From Oligoflexia bacterium (GTDB lineage Bacteria > Bdellovibrionota > UBA1018), in assembly GCA_903928955.1 (NCBI GenBank), contig CAIYTD010000035.1:1-10632 (forward strand): a stretch of DNA of 10,632 bases. Reading direction: 5' to 3'. Positions 1-8,050 of the stretch are shown here, piece by piece. The stretch's first letter is position 1. Each line of letters opens with the position of its first letter. The notes under the pieces were generated by a model. The model was not told the origin of the DNA and ran no database searches. It saw only the letters and a list, made by a program, of their open reading frames with translations. A program made the translations under genes and the position numbers.

Positions 1-1172
1 ATCGCATTCCTATTCTATCTCCAGATGTGAATTTTTCTCAAAAAAGATTTAGCGTAGAAGTCATTCCGTCTGATGGGGAGAGTCAGCCTGTCAAAGGAAT
101 TCGTTTTGGACTCGAAGCTATTAAAGGAGTAGGTGGAATTGCAGTTGACACGATTTTAGAAGCACGTCAGGCAGGTCCATTTAAAAGTGTTCTGGATTTT
201 TGTAAAAGGGTTTCTACACGAAAGGCGAATAAGAAAGTACTCGAGTCTCTTTGCTTAGCGGGGGGACTAGATAGCATTGCTGAAGTGAATCGAGCGAGTC
301 TTTTTGCTTCCCTACAGGTGCTTTTAGAGCATGCAGGAGATGAACAAGAGGAACGAGAATTAGGTCAATCTTCTTTGTTTGATTCTTTTTCTGCAGAGGA
401 GATTAAGCTTTTTACTCCGGTGGATGCTATTTTTAAACAGGAACCGGATTGGCCTACTTCGAAAAAACTCTCCTTAGAAAAGGAAGTAGTAGGATTTTAT
501 GTCACAGGACATCCCATGGATGGTTGGCAGGGGATTTGTGAGCAGTGGTTGGGTTGGAGTACCGAGCGTCTAAAATCTGTCGCGCACGAAAAGGCGCAGC
601 AAAAAAAAACAGTTACATCCGATTGGGGCGAGCCAACGGGACAGAATCGGTATCGAGCGCCTAAAACAGAAGTGAAGTTGGCTGGGCTTCTTTCAGAGAT
701 CAAGGAGGTGACAACAAAAAAAGGAACTCGGATGGCTTTTGTTCAGTTGGAGGATTTGAAAGGGAAGATAGAAATTGTTTTTTTCCCCGACACTTATCAG
801 GCTGTTCAGGAAACCTTGAAGCGAGCGATTGTCGAAGGTGAGGTTGTCATTGTAGGGGGAGAAGTGGAGTTCGGGGAGGAGACCCCTAAGGTTTTAGCCA
901 AAACTTTAGAATGGGCTGCTGAGATGCATAAAGATAGGGTTCAACAAGTTGTGATTTGTTTGGTACCTTCTGAGATTTCACCTGATCAACTGAGGGAATT
1001 AAAAAAACAATTCATTCAATGCCGAGGAAAATGTCCTGTTCGAATTGACTTTAAAGATCCTGGATTTCGCACTCGGTTAGAGTTGCCTAAAACATGGAAT
1101 ATTGCAGTAACACCGCAGTCTGTGGTTCAGATTAATAAAATTTTCGGAAAAGAAGTCGTTCGTTTTCAGTGA
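1..1172 (+). CDS. dnaE: DNA polymerase III subunit alpha, C-terminal part (5' end outside the window)
   Basis: This is the 3' portion of the replicative polymerase gene. The frame is open from base 3 with no start codon of its own; the GTG at 27 is an internal valine, because the residues before it (RIPILSPDVN) already match the DnaE segment leading into the helix-hairpin-helix region. In order one sees the IRFGLEAIKGVG motif and tandem helix-hairpin-helix region (about 105-270), a linker with the VGFYVTGHPMD motif (about 487-525), an OB-fold (about 670-910, starting VKLAGLLSEIKEV and including FVQLEDLKGKIEIVFFP), and the C-terminal domain that in characterised DnaE proteins contacts the tau subunit. 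The PHP domain and the catalytic palm lie upstream, outside the window, so their residues cannot be checked. It overlaps lipB by 4 bases and is probably cotranscribed with it. The family call is secure. Confidence 0.96.
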   Translation, partial: RIPILSPDVNFSQKRFSVEVIPSDGESQPVKGIRFGLEAIKGVGGIAVDTILEARQAGPFKSVLDFCKRVSTRKANKKVLESLCLAGGLDSIAEVNRASLFASLQVLLEHAGDEQEERELGQSSLFDSFSAEEIKLFTPVDAIFKQEPDWPTSKKLSLEKEVVGFYVTGHPMDGWQGICEQWLGWSTERLKSVAHEKAQQKKTVTSDWGEPTGQNRYRAPKTEVKLAGLLSEIKEVTTKKGTRMAFVQLEDLKGKIEIVFFPDTYQAVQETLKRAIVEGEVVIVGGEVEFGEETPKVLAKTLEWAAEMHKDRVQQVVICLVPSEISPDQLRELKKQFIQCRGKCPVRIDFKDPGFRTRLELPKTWNIAVTPQSVVQINKIFGKEVVRFQ

Positions 1173-1831
1173 AGTTAAAAATCGAGGTTGAAATTCTGAG
1201 ACACACCTCTTCTGTTTCCTGGACTTACTCTCAGCTCGATTCGAAGCAAAGGGAAATTGCGGATCGAGTTCGCAAGGGAGGGCGTGGTGCACTTTTACTT
1301 TCTGAAGTGGCTCCTGTGATCACTCGGGGAAGAAGAACTCAGAATCACGATCTTCTGACGAGCGAGGAAGAACTGAGACGTCTTGGGATTTCATCCTATT
1401 TGAGTGATCGGGGAGGATTGGCGACTTATCACGGGCTGGGTCAGTGGCTGCTTTTTGCCGTCGATCGATTAGAAAACCTGACTGGGGATCGTCGAGGAGT
1501 GAGAAAAGGAGTAGAAGGATTATTAGAAATTGCATGGAAAGTGGGTCTTCAATACTACTCTCACTGTCAAATTCGCTCAGGAAACGAAATGGGAGTTTGG
1601 ACTCCGAGGGGGAAGTTTGCAGCCGTTGGAATTCATATTGAACAAGGTGTTCTTTTGCATGGGCTTGCTGTCAATGGATTTAGAACCTCTCAAAGCTTTG
1701 TAGGTCTTCGCCCTTGTGGATTAGATGCCCCCGTTGATTTTCTTTTAGATCAACCATTCGAGTCTGACTTTTTAGATTTGGGAAATCGCCTCATTCGAGA
1801 AGCACTTCAGAAGTTTTGGAATAGGAGCTGA
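1169..1831 (+). CDS. lipB: LipB octanoyl-[ACP]:protein N-octanoyltransferase
   Basis: LipB transfers octanoyl groups from acyl carrier protein to lipoyl domains (pyruvate and 2-oxoglutarate dehydrogenases, glycine cleavage H protein), the first step of endogenous lipoate synthesis, in the cytoplasm. Family signatures are all present: the RGGLATYHGLGQ motif around His88 (most LipB proteins have HGPGQ, so Leu replaces Pro), GVWTPRGKFAAVGI containing the catalytic-type Lys149, HGLAVN, and LRPCGLD with the acyl-accepting Cys183. The length of 220 residues is normal for the family. The GTG start at 1169 is chosen because it overlaps the dnaE stop as GTGA, a typical translational-coupling arrangement; no strong Shine-Dalgarno sequence stands directly before it. 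No lipA is visible in the window. Confidence 0.93.
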   Translation: MKLKIEVEILRHTSSVSWTYSQLDSKQREIADRVRKGGRGALLLSEVAPVITRGRRTQNHDLLTSEEELRRLGISSYLSDRGGLATYHGLGQWLLFAVDRLENLTGDRRGVRKGVEGLLEIAWKVGLQYYSHCQIRSGNEMGVWTPRGKFAAVGIHIEQGVLLHGLAVNGFRTSQSFVGLRPCGLDAPVDFLLDQPFESDFLDLGNRLIREALQKFWNRS

Positions 1832-1878
1832 TTTCATTTTTCTTATTGTCTTTTCCCAATCAATGTTAAACTAACAAT

Positions 1879-2769
1879 ATGTTTCTTAAACCCGGGTTTC
1901 TAATCATCTTAGGATTTCTAATCTTTCATTCTAATGCAATCGCAGGTTCATTAAAAGATTTAGGTGTCCTCGAGCCTTGGCAAAAAGTCATTATTGAGGA
2001 AGAAGTTCTACCTCAATCTCAACGGTTTGCTCGAGACCAGTCACCTACCTCATCTCCTTTAAGTCTGGAATGGGATTTAAAACTTTTGAAACAGTACTTG
2101 GTATTTTATGGGCCGAAATTAGAGAAACTAAAAAAGAGTCCAAACAACTTAGAGATCCTCGTGACCCTGAGTCCTGAGTCGGATTGCCCGAAGTGCATGG
2201 AGAGTGTGCCATCCATTTCCTCCCTCATTCGCCAAAGCCTTCAAAGACGAGGTTTGACTGCAGTTTTTAGTTCTCTTTCATCGGTAAAACCAAAATCTCC
2301 ACTTGGAACGATGCAGATTCAGTGGGCTCCTTTTTCATCTGAAATGGTAGACGCGGTGGGTGGGGATGAAAAACGTTATAGAATTCAAACGGATTTCAGT
2401 TTAGTTGGATTCGTGAACCTTCGAAAAGAGAGAGAACTTTCTGAATTCGATGCTTTTGATGGGATTGAGGCTCGGCTACTCACTGATTTGTGGATCGATT
2501 TAGGAAGAAAGTGGGAAGATGAGAAAGATCTTGCCGACGAGGATGGGAAAGAAGAAATTTTAATCGAAATTTCGGGGTTTACTGATTTTACTCAGTATAA
2601 TCGGCTGAGGACTTTGCTTCAAACTCAGCTTAAAAATATTTTATCTATTGAAGAGAGAAAATTTTCTAAAAATCGAGTCGTTTTCTCTGTTTATTCACTA
2701 GATAATAAAGAAAGTGTTAGAAAACAAGTCACTAACCTTCATCTGGATGCGGTAGCGAGGGTGCAATGA
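1879..2769 (+). CDS. Exported protein of unknown function, first of an envelope gene pair
   Basis: I do not recognise a named family with certainty. Residues 1-22 form a signal peptide: lysine at 4, hydrophobic core to about 16, and Ala-Ile-Ala before a likely cleavage at Ala22/Gly23. The mature part has a CPKC pair in its first half and is rich in charged residues around 205-225. The last 70 residues (from about EILIEISGFTDFTQYNRLR) read like the small alpha/beta domain of FlgT-N or DUF2066-type periplasmic proteins; this resemblance is from memory and weak. The 47 bases before the start contain no clear Shine-Dalgarno sequence. A TAAACT box at 1867-1872 with a weak TTGTCT at 1846-1851 could make a nearly leaderless message. 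Its stop overlaps the next start (ATGA), so it probably acts with the following lipoprotein. Confidence 0.8.
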   Translation: MFLKPGFLIILGFLIFHSNAIAGSLKDLGVLEPWQKVIIEEEVLPQSQRFARDQSPTSSPLSLEWDLKLLKQYLVFYGPKLEKLKKSPNNLEILVTLSPESDCPKCMESVPSISSLIRQSLQRRGLTAVFSSLSSVKPKSPLGTMQIQWAPFSSEMVDAVGGDEKRYRIQTDFSLVGFVNLRKERELSEFDAFDGIEARLLTDLWIDLGRKWEDEKDLADEDGKEEILIEISGFTDFTQYNRLRTLLQTQLKNILSIEERKFSKNRVVFSVYSLDNKESVRKQVTNLHLDAVARVQ

Positions 2770-3719
2770 TGGATAAAATTAGATACTTCATTCTATCTCT
2801 TTTGTTACTGTCTTGTCAGCGATCACCCCAATATCGGTCTCAATCTTTGAATGATCCCATGGATGGTACGCTTTCGCAGCGCGGCAATGCATTGCTGACT
2901 CAGAAGGTGGAGTCCATGGGGCAACCCAAAAAGCGCATGGTCGTTTTCGATTTTTGGAATCATACCCCTGTTCAGGAAGCTTCTATTGGTTCTTTTGCTG
3001 CAAGTGAGCTCAAAAGGGGTTTAAATCTGAGTCAAAAAGTGATTATTCCTGCTGATCTCCGGAGTAGATTAGGAACTGAAGATTTTGTCGAAGGGGAAGA
3101 TGTAAAAGTAGCTCAGTTGATTCGGGAAGGTCGTCGGATGGGGGTTGCTGTTTTAATTATTGGTCGCATTGGTAAAATTGTCTTTCGTCAAAAGGCCGAT
3201 GAGGTCGGTTTATTGCGGAAAAAGCAATCCTTGGCTGCAGCGGATCTCGAAGTGAAGATTTTTGATGTTCAAGCAGGGCGTGAAATGATGGCACTGTCGC
3301 AATCGGGTGAGGCAAATAAAAGCGCTTTAGTAGCTTTTGAATCTAAACTGATAGATCCTGTTACGTACCGTTCGGAGCTTGTTCGGAGTGCAGTGAGAGA
3401 AGCAATTGCAGGACTTATTCCAGATGTTATTCGGTCGATTGAAAAAATGACTTGGCAAGGAAGAATTGCCAAGCTCTCTGGGTTGAAAGCATATGTGAAT
3501 GCTGGGCGAGTTTCTGGATTAATGGCAGGAGATATTTTGAAAGTACTGACCTTGGGGGAAGATATTTATGATCCTGCTTCGGGGGCTTACTTAGGGCGTG
3601 CTCAAGGTCAACTTAAAGGGACTCTTGAGGTGCTGGATTATATTGGAGCCGATGGTGCTCTCACTCAAGTACATACAGGGGGAAATTTTAGAGAAGGGGA
3701 TTTGGTTCAGCTTTATTAA
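2766..3719 (+). CDS. Lipoprotein with TolB/CsgG-like and FlgT-C-like domains
   Basis: The N-terminus is a lipoprotein signal: MMDKIRYFILSLLLLSC with lipobox LLSC, so Cys17 would be lipidated and the protein anchored in a membrane, probably the outer one since Gln follows the cysteine. Residues of about 57-220 (from RMVVFDFWNHTP to AIAGLIPDVIRSIE) resemble the TolB/CsgG-type nucleotide-free alpha/beta fold also seen in the middle domain of flagellar FlgT. Residues of about 230-317 (KLSGLKAYVNAGRVSGLMAGDILKV through the final GDLVQLY) match the small beta-domain found at the C-terminus of FlgT and of many CsgG-like lipoproteins. No flagellar or curli genes are visible, so a specific role cannot be assigned. 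Two ATG codons compete: GAGGG at 2757-2761 lies 4 bases before ATG 2766 and 7 before ATG 2769, so the second may be the real start. It overlaps the preceding gene. Confidence 0.82.
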   Translation: MMDKIRYFILSLLLLSCQRSPQYRSQSLNDPMDGTLSQRGNALLTQKVESMGQPKKRMVVFDFWNHTPVQEASIGSFAASELKRGLNLSQKVIIPADLRSRLGTEDFVEGEDVKVAQLIREGRRMGVAVLIIGRIGKIVFRQKADEVGLLRKKQSLAAADLEVKIFDVQAGREMMALSQSGEANKSALVAFESKLIDPVTYRSELVRSAVREAIAGLIPDVIRSIEKMTWQGRIAKLSGLKAYVNAGRVSGLMAGDILKVLTLGEDIYDPASGAYLGRAQGQLKGTLEVLDYIGADGALTQVHTGGNFREGDLVQLY

Positions 3720-3794
<75 letters not shown>

Positions 3795-3821
3795 ATAGGA
3801 CCAATAAATAGCTTCCCTGGA

Positions 3822-3850
3822 TTTATAGCTGTCTCGATCCTGTGAGTCAA
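3822..3850 (-). promoter_or_regulatory. Sigma70-type promoter of tRNA-Val
   Basis: Read on the minus strand there is TTGACT (3845-3850), a 17-base spacer, and TATAAA (3822-3827): five of six consensus bases in each box with ideal spacing. Initiation would fall near 3815, about 20 bases before the tRNA 5' end. The stretch after the -10 box (TCCAGGG) is GC-rich, the kind of discriminator seen in stringently controlled stable-RNA promoters; that control is inference. Confidence 0.75.
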
Positions 3851-3894
3851 TCCCGCAATTTAATAAAAGATTTAAATCATCCGATAAAGATGGG

Positions 3895-6234
3895 ATGCAG
3901 AAAAAGATCTGGTTATTTCAATTACCAACCGTGATTTTTTTTACTTTTTGCTTTTGGATCACTGATTTGGGAGTCCAGGGGCAACTCGAGAATGCATTGC
4001 TCCGGGAGAAGATATTTCCAGCCCTGAGTCGACTCGGTTGTCTCATGACTGATTTCAAATTTAGTCTCAGGGGATCGAGGACACCTAAAAATAAAATCGT
4101 AGTCATTGAGATAGATGGTCCTTCTATTGAGCGAGTGGGGAGATGGCCTTGGCACCGGGATGTGACTGCTTATTTGATTGAAAAAATTTTTCAAGCGGGA
4201 GCTCAGGTGGTCGGTTTAGATATGGTTTTTTCTGAACCTGACCCTCGAATTCCTTCCGAGTTGGTGGAACTTTTGAAAGCAAAAAATTTAGGAGGCATTT
4301 CTAACTCATTTGAAACGGATCCCCAGTTAGCCAAAGTTATTCATAAGTATTCGGACAAATTAGTATTGGGTTGGACCACTGAAATGGCTTGTCAGCCTCT
4401 TTATGAAGAGGCTCAGTACTGTCCTGTAAAAGATCCTGAGGCTACCAAACTATTTCCTTCCTTCTTTGATCAGTTCTCATTTTCAGAGTTTCATAGTCCC
4501 CTTCCATTCGATCCAGCAAAAACATCTATTCTTTCGTTTGTGACTCCTTTAACAAACATTCCTTCTTTCAGTCAGCCTGCTCAGCATGCAGGTTATTTTA
4601 ATGCAGTTCTGGATTCTGATGGCCATATTCGACGTACGAGTCTCCTAGCGATTGCAAATGGTAAACCCTATCCTTCTCTTGCTCTCGAAATGGCAAGAGT
4701 AGGATTAAAACAAAAATTACAGCTCACGTTAGATGAGCATCAAAGAGTTAAAAATTTAGGATTTTTGGAATCGGGGCAAAATATTCCAGTGACTCCTTTA
4801 GGGGGGTTGCAAATTAATTTTAGAGGTCCTAGTCAAATTTTTAAGCATATCTCGGCTGACGATTTATTGAGCGCAAAGGATACTATAGAGGATCCGATGA
4901 ATCCTCAATTTTTTGGTAAGTCTAAAGTCGAAGTATTTGAACAGGTTTTAAAAGATGCCTATGTGTTGATTGGGATCTCTGCAGTGGGAGTCTTTGACAT
5001 GAGGGAATTTCCTTTTGAGTCAAATGCACCAGGAGTCTATGGGCACGCTAATATTTTGGATAATGTTTTATCTCAAGATCCATTGGTTCCAGGTGGCCAA
5101 GGTTTGAGTGCGATGTGGGTGCTCCTTATAATGACGTTAGGTGTAATGGGTTTTGCATGGATCATTGAGAGAATCGAAGCTGTTCCGGCATTAGCTCTCT
5201 GTTTATGCACTGTTCTTGTTGTCATTTTTTTCGATGTGAAATTACTTTTTGGAAAAAATTATAATATCAATACTGCTTTTTTATACTTAGAGATTGGTTT
5301 TGTTTTCATGTTTACTTTAGCAGCGAAATACGTCATGGAAGAGCGAAATAAAAAATTTATACGAGGTGCTTTTTCTAAATATGTAGCTCCGAGCGTCGTT
5401 GACTCTATTTTAAAGGACCCTACTCAGTTGTCTTTAGGAGGCGAAAAGCGAGATTTGACGATTCTTTTCTCAGATATTCGAGGATTTACTACGTTTTCAG
5501 AGCAAATGGATGCCAAAGCGCTTGCTTCCTTTCTGAATGACTACTTAGGTACAATGACTGCACTTGTCTTTTCAAATCAAGGAACTTTGGATAAGTATAT
5601 TGGCGACGCAGTGATGGCCTTTTGGGGGGCTCCCTTAGAGCAGCCGGATCATGCCTATCATGCGTGTGAAACCGCAATCAAGATGATGAAAGCACTCGCA
5701 CAAGAAAATGAAAGATTTAAGACGCAATATGGAATGGATGTTAAAATTGGAATTGGGATTAATTCTGGGGTAGTCAATGTTGGAAATATGGGGTCTGAAA
5801 ATAATTTTGAATATACCGTAATTGGAGACCATGTGAATTTAGCATCTCGAGTGGAAGGACTTACAAAAAAGTACGGTGTTACTATTCTGACCACTCGATA
5901 TACGCTGGATTCGGTAGCTCAGTCTCACCCCGGTCAGATTTTACCTCATCGGGTTTTGGATTTTGTAAAGGTGAAGGGAAAGAAAAATACCGTGGAGTTG
6001 ATTCAAATTTTAGAGGTCGATTACTCTCTGGAAGGGCTTCAAGCCTTTGCGAAAGGGAGAGAGCTCTATAGTCAGCAAAAATGGGATGAAGCTCTTTTGA
6101 AATTTGAAGAGGCCAATATTTTATTAAACTCTAGAGATATTCCTTCTCAAGTATTTTCAGAGAGATGTGAGTTTTTTAAGAAGAATCCCCCTGAATCTGA
6201 TTGGGATGGGGGCTGGGAAATGGAAAATAAATAG
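3895..6234 (+). CDS. CHASE2-domain class III adenylate cyclase
   Basis: A membrane receptor enzyme predicted to make cyclic AMP from ATP. Residues of about 5-24 form an N-terminal membrane segment. Residues 60-400 are an extracytoplasmic CHASE2 sensor (KIVVIEIDGPSIERVGRWPWHRDV, GAQVVGLDMVFSEPD, GYFNAVLDSDGHIRRTSLL). Three membrane helices follow near 407-425, 430-450 and 459-480, then a class III cyclase domain (about 515-710). The two metal-binding aspartates are Asp527 (FSDIRGFT) and Asp571 (IGDAVMAFWG); transition-state residues are Asn648 and Arg652 (VNLASR). The base-selecting pair is Lys567 and Thr641, the combination of class IIIb adenylate rather than guanylate cyclases. The final 70 residues include a TPR-like helix pair (from LEGLQAFAKGRELYSQQ). 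At 779 residues it is a normal full-length member. No strong Shine-Dalgarno sequence is visible. The next gene starts 9 bases after its stop, so the two are probably one operon. Confidence 0.94.
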   Translation: MQKKIWLFQLPTVIFFTFCFWITDLGVQGQLENALLREKIFPALSRLGCLMTDFKFSLRGSRTPKNKIVVIEIDGPSIERVGRWPWHRDVTAYLIEKIFQAGAQVVGLDMVFSEPDPRIPSELVELLKAKNLGGISNSFETDPQLAKVIHKYSDKLVLGWTTEMACQPLYEEAQYCPVKDPEATKLFPSFFDQFSFSEFHSPLPFDPAKTSILSFVTPLTNIPSFSQPAQHAGYFNAVLDSDGHIRRTSLLAIANGKPYPSLALEMARVGLKQKLQLTLDEHQRVKNLGFLESGQNIPVTPLGGLQINFRGPSQIFKHISADDLLSAKDTIEDPMNPQFFGKSKVEVFEQVLKDAYVLIGISAVGVFDMREFPFESNAPGVYGHANILDNVLSQDPLVPGGQGLSAMWVLLIMTLGVMGFAWIIERIEAVPALALCLCTVLVVIFFDVKLLFGKNYNINTAFLYLEIGFVFMFTLAAKYVMEERNKKFIRGAFSKYVAPSVVDSILKDPTQLSLGGEKRDLTILFSDIRGFTTFSEQMDAKALASFLNDYLGTMTALVFSNQGTLDKYIGDAVMAFWGAPLEQPDHAYHACETAIKMMKALAQENERFKTQYGMDVKIGIGINSGVVNVGNMGSENNFEYTVIGDHVNLASRVEGLTKKYGVTILTTRYTLDSVAQSHPGQILPHRVLDFVKVKGKKNTVELIQILEVDYSLEGLQAFAKGRELYSQQKWDEALLKFEEANILLNSRDIPSQVFSERCEFFKKNPPESDWDGGWEMENK

Positions 6235-6243
6235 GATGGAGCA

Positions 6244-7413
6244 ATGACAATAGAGAATGCTGCAGGAAAAAGTTTATCAAAAATGACAGAGTGCTTTTTA
6301 GGCTTTGTTCTAGATCCTAAAGAGAATATTTTTAGGCTGACACAATTCTGCGGAGAAATGTTGGGAGCTCAAAGTACCATGTATGACCGCATCAGCGGGA
6401 CCCAAATGACTCGACTCGGAGGTTGGAATCTTCCTACAGATGGAACCGTAGTGGGACTCGGTCATGGTAGCCTGCGTTTTGATAAAGTTCGGATAGGACC
6501 CGGAGATATCTTTGAAATTCAACATTCAGAAAAGCCGGAGTGTTTTTTTGGTCGAATCGTAAAAGATCACGGTCATCCGCTCGGTGCTCTCTGTGTTCGC
6601 TTTCAAGGAAAACATCTGCTTTCTGAGGAGGATCGTGCAGTTTTAGGAATTATTGCCTCAGCTTTAGCTATTGAAGATCGGCGATTGAGATCTGAAGAGA
6701 TTATTGCAGAGCAGCAGCTTAATTTGGTAGGATCTGCCAGAATGTCAGCATTAGGTGAGATGGCAGCAGGGGTTGCTCATGAAATTAATAATCCACTCAT
6801 GGCTATTATTTTAAGAATAGATCAACTTAAGGAGATGGTTAAAGCTCCACAATTAGATTTTCCTGCAGTGAACAAAACTACCGATAATATTGAATACTTG
6901 GCAATGCGTATTTCTAGAATTATCAAGAGTTTGCGGCAGTTTTCAGGAGATACAGAGTCTGAACTTTATCGCGAAGTGAAGTTTAGTGAGATTCTTGGTA
7001 ATACGCTGGAGCTTTGTGGAGAATGGTTTAAGCAGCATAAAATTGATCTTCAAGTAGAGGAATTTGATTCAGAATTAAAAATGAAATGCATGCCCACTGA
7101 GATGTCACGAGTACTTTTTAATCTATTACAAAATTCTTTCGATGCAGTTGAAACGACAGATGAGAAATGGATTAAGATTCAAATTTTTCAGAATAAAAAA
7201 AATATTGAGATTAAAGTAACAGATAGCGGAATAGGAATTTCAAAGGAAATCCAATCTAAAATATTTGAGCCTTTTTTTAGTACAAAGGAAGTGAATCGCG
7301 GGAAGGGATTAGGATTAAGTATTTCAAAAGGGGTGATGGAAAAGCATCATGGTACTTTGACTTTTAATCCCAGCAGTGTTCATACTCAGTTTGTAATTCT
7401 GGTGCCGCGGTAG
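6244..7413 (+). CDS. Soluble GAF-domain sensor histidine kinase
   Basis: A two-component sensor kinase with no membrane segment, hence cytoplasmic. Residues of about 12-155 look like a GAF sensor domain (with PLGALCVRF and LSEEDRAVLGIIASALA near its end), linked by a short helix to the HisKA domain: LGEMAAGVAHEINNPLMAI, with His179 as phosphorylation site. The ATPase domain carries the N box (NLLQNSFDA, Asn293 and Asn297), the G1 box (DSGIGI from Asp327), FEPFFSTK, and the G2 box (GKGLGLS, 353-359). Length and motifs are complete. The start ATG at 6244 has AGGA at 6233-6236, overlapping the cyclase stop, 7 bases upstream. No response regulator or receiver domain occurs in the window, so its partner is encoded elsewhere. 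The 9-base gap suggests coexpression with the cyclase; a functional link, such as sensing cAMP through the GAF domain, is only a guess. Confidence 0.93.
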   Translation: MTIENAAGKSLSKMTECFLGFVLDPKENIFRLTQFCGEMLGAQSTMYDRISGTQMTRLGGWNLPTDGTVVGLGHGSLRFDKVRIGPGDIFEIQHSEKPECFFGRIVKDHGHPLGALCVRFQGKHLLSEEDRAVLGIIASALAIEDRRLRSEEIIAEQQLNLVGSARMSALGEMAAGVAHEINNPLMAIILRIDQLKEMVKAPQLDFPAVNKTTDNIEYLAMRISRIIKSLRQFSGDTESELYREVKFSEILGNTLELCGEWFKQHKIDLQVEEFDSELKMKCMPTEMSRVLFNLLQNSFDAVETTDEKWIKIQIFQNKKNIEIKVTDSGIGISKEIQSKIFEPFFSTKEVNRGKGLGLSISKGVMEKHHGTLTFNPSSVHTQFVILVPR

Positions 7414-7435
7414 TTGTGTTTGATTTTCAGTTAGA

Positions 7436-7472
7436 TTTGAGTTGAAGTAGCGTATGTGGGTGTGGTAGTAGG
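7436..7472 (+). promoter_or_regulatory. Conserved 37-base element upstream of beta-helix gene copy 1
   Basis: By eye this stretch matches 9408-9444 at 31 of 37 positions without gaps; both begin TTTGAGTTG and contain GTATG and GTGTG. It lies 117 bases before the first beta-helix gene, and its partner lies 110 bases before the second. The DNA between the element and the ribosome site is much less alike. Selective conservation points to a regulatory site or promoter part, though recent common origin could also explain it. No standard -35/-10 pair is obvious inside it. Confidence 0.45.
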
Positions 7473-7480
7473 ATTTTTCT

Positions 7481-7496
7481 AACTGAATCAGTTTTT
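7481..7496 (+). terminator. Palindrome with T tract after the histidine kinase gene
   Basis: AACTGA and TCAGTT flank a single A (7481-7493), giving a perfect 13-base inverted repeat followed by further T residues. As RNA it would be a five-pair stem with a three-base loop and a U tract, a weak intrinsic terminator for the cyclase-kinase operon. It could equally be an operator for the gene downstream. It is absent from the otherwise related leader of the second beta-helix gene. Confidence 0.35.
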
Positions 7497-7524
7497 CTCA
7501 TTTCATTCCATTTTGAAAGACAGG

Positions 7525-7543
7525 TCCTCCTTTATTTGAGGAG
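7525..7543 (+). promoter_or_regulatory. Ribosome site with small occluding hairpin, beta-helix gene copy 1
   Basis: TCCTC (7525-7529) can pair with GAGGA (7538-7542) across an 8-base loop, burying part of the Shine-Dalgarno GGAG (7540-7543), which stands 9 bases before the ATG at 7553. The second copy keeps the same geometry with a weaker stem. Translational damping by this hairpin is inferred. Confidence 0.4.
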
Positions 7544-7552
7544 TGATTTTTA

Positions 7553-8038
7553 ATGATTTTGCGTTTATTTATTTATTTTGGATTTTTTTATTTCATTTCT
7601 ATCTCGTTTTCTTATCCGGCTGATGATTGGTGTATGACAAGTTTTGCAAATTCACCTTGCTATGGTGCTCCTGGAAAATGTACAAGAAACTTAGACGGTA
7701 GTCTGGGTGGGTTTGTTGCTGACACCGCAAGTATTGAGTTCCTAATGCTTAAAGGTTTCAGCCATAATAGGCCTCATATTGGGTTACACGCAAGTATTTG
7801 TGATAATGCGCGGGTCTATGGAGATGCTCGGGTCACTGGAAATGGTCGAGTTTCTGGTAATGCTTGGGTTACTGGAAATTCCCGGGTTTATGAAAATGCG
7901 TGGGTGAGTGGAAATGCGTGGGTCTTTGGAAATGCGCGGGTCTATGGAGATACCGCGGTCACTGGAGATACCTGGGTTTTTGGTGATTCTCGAGTCTTTG
8001 GAAATGATATTATTTCAAGTGGAAATTATGGATTTTAG
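7553..8038 (+). CDS. Secreted hexapeptide-repeat (left-handed beta-helix) protein, copy 1
   Basis: Unnamed; function unknown. Residues 1-23 are a very hydrophobic signal peptide ending SYPA. The mature protein opens with a region of about 60 residues carrying four cysteines (27, 36, 43, 83) that are all conserved in the second copy, suggesting two disulfides in the periplasm or outside the cell. Residues 85-150 are eleven six-residue repeats of the form N/D-A-R/W-V-Y/T/S/F-G, expected to coil into a left-handed beta-helix with three repeats per turn. A conserved cap, SGNYGF, ends the protein. There is no acyltransferase motif such as a catalytic His loop, so it is more likely structural or binding than an enzyme. 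Start chosen at ATG 7553, with GGAG 9 bases upstream. Aromatic residues recur at fixed positions and could form a flat binding face. Confidence 0.8.
   Translation: MILRLFIYFGFFYFISISFSYPADDWCMTSFANSPCYGAPGKCTRNLDGSLGGFVADTASIEFLMLKGFSHNRPHIGLHASICDNARVYGDARVTGNGRVSGNAWVTGNSRVYENAWVSGNAWVFGNARVYGDTAVTGDTWVFGDSRVFGNDIISSGNYGF
7805..8002 (+). repeat. Eleven 18-base hexapeptide-coding repeats, copy 1
   Basis: Eleven consecutive 18-base units encode the six-residue repeats of the beta-helix (residues 85-150). Units are similar but mostly not identical; recurrent words are GGGTCTATGGAGAT and GGAAATGCG. The divergence suggests an older array than that of the second copy. Confidence 0.85.
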
Positions 8039-8050
8039 AGCTCGTTCAAC

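Noticed and set aside
497..703. Minus-strand open frame inside dnaE, like several others inside the large genes
   Set aside because: Overlaps a secure conserved gene, with no ribosome site or recognisable protein.
3841..3856. TGTGA half-site near the adenylate cyclase start, as a possible CRP site
   Set aside because: The matching TCACA half is absent and the bases overlap the tRNA promoter.
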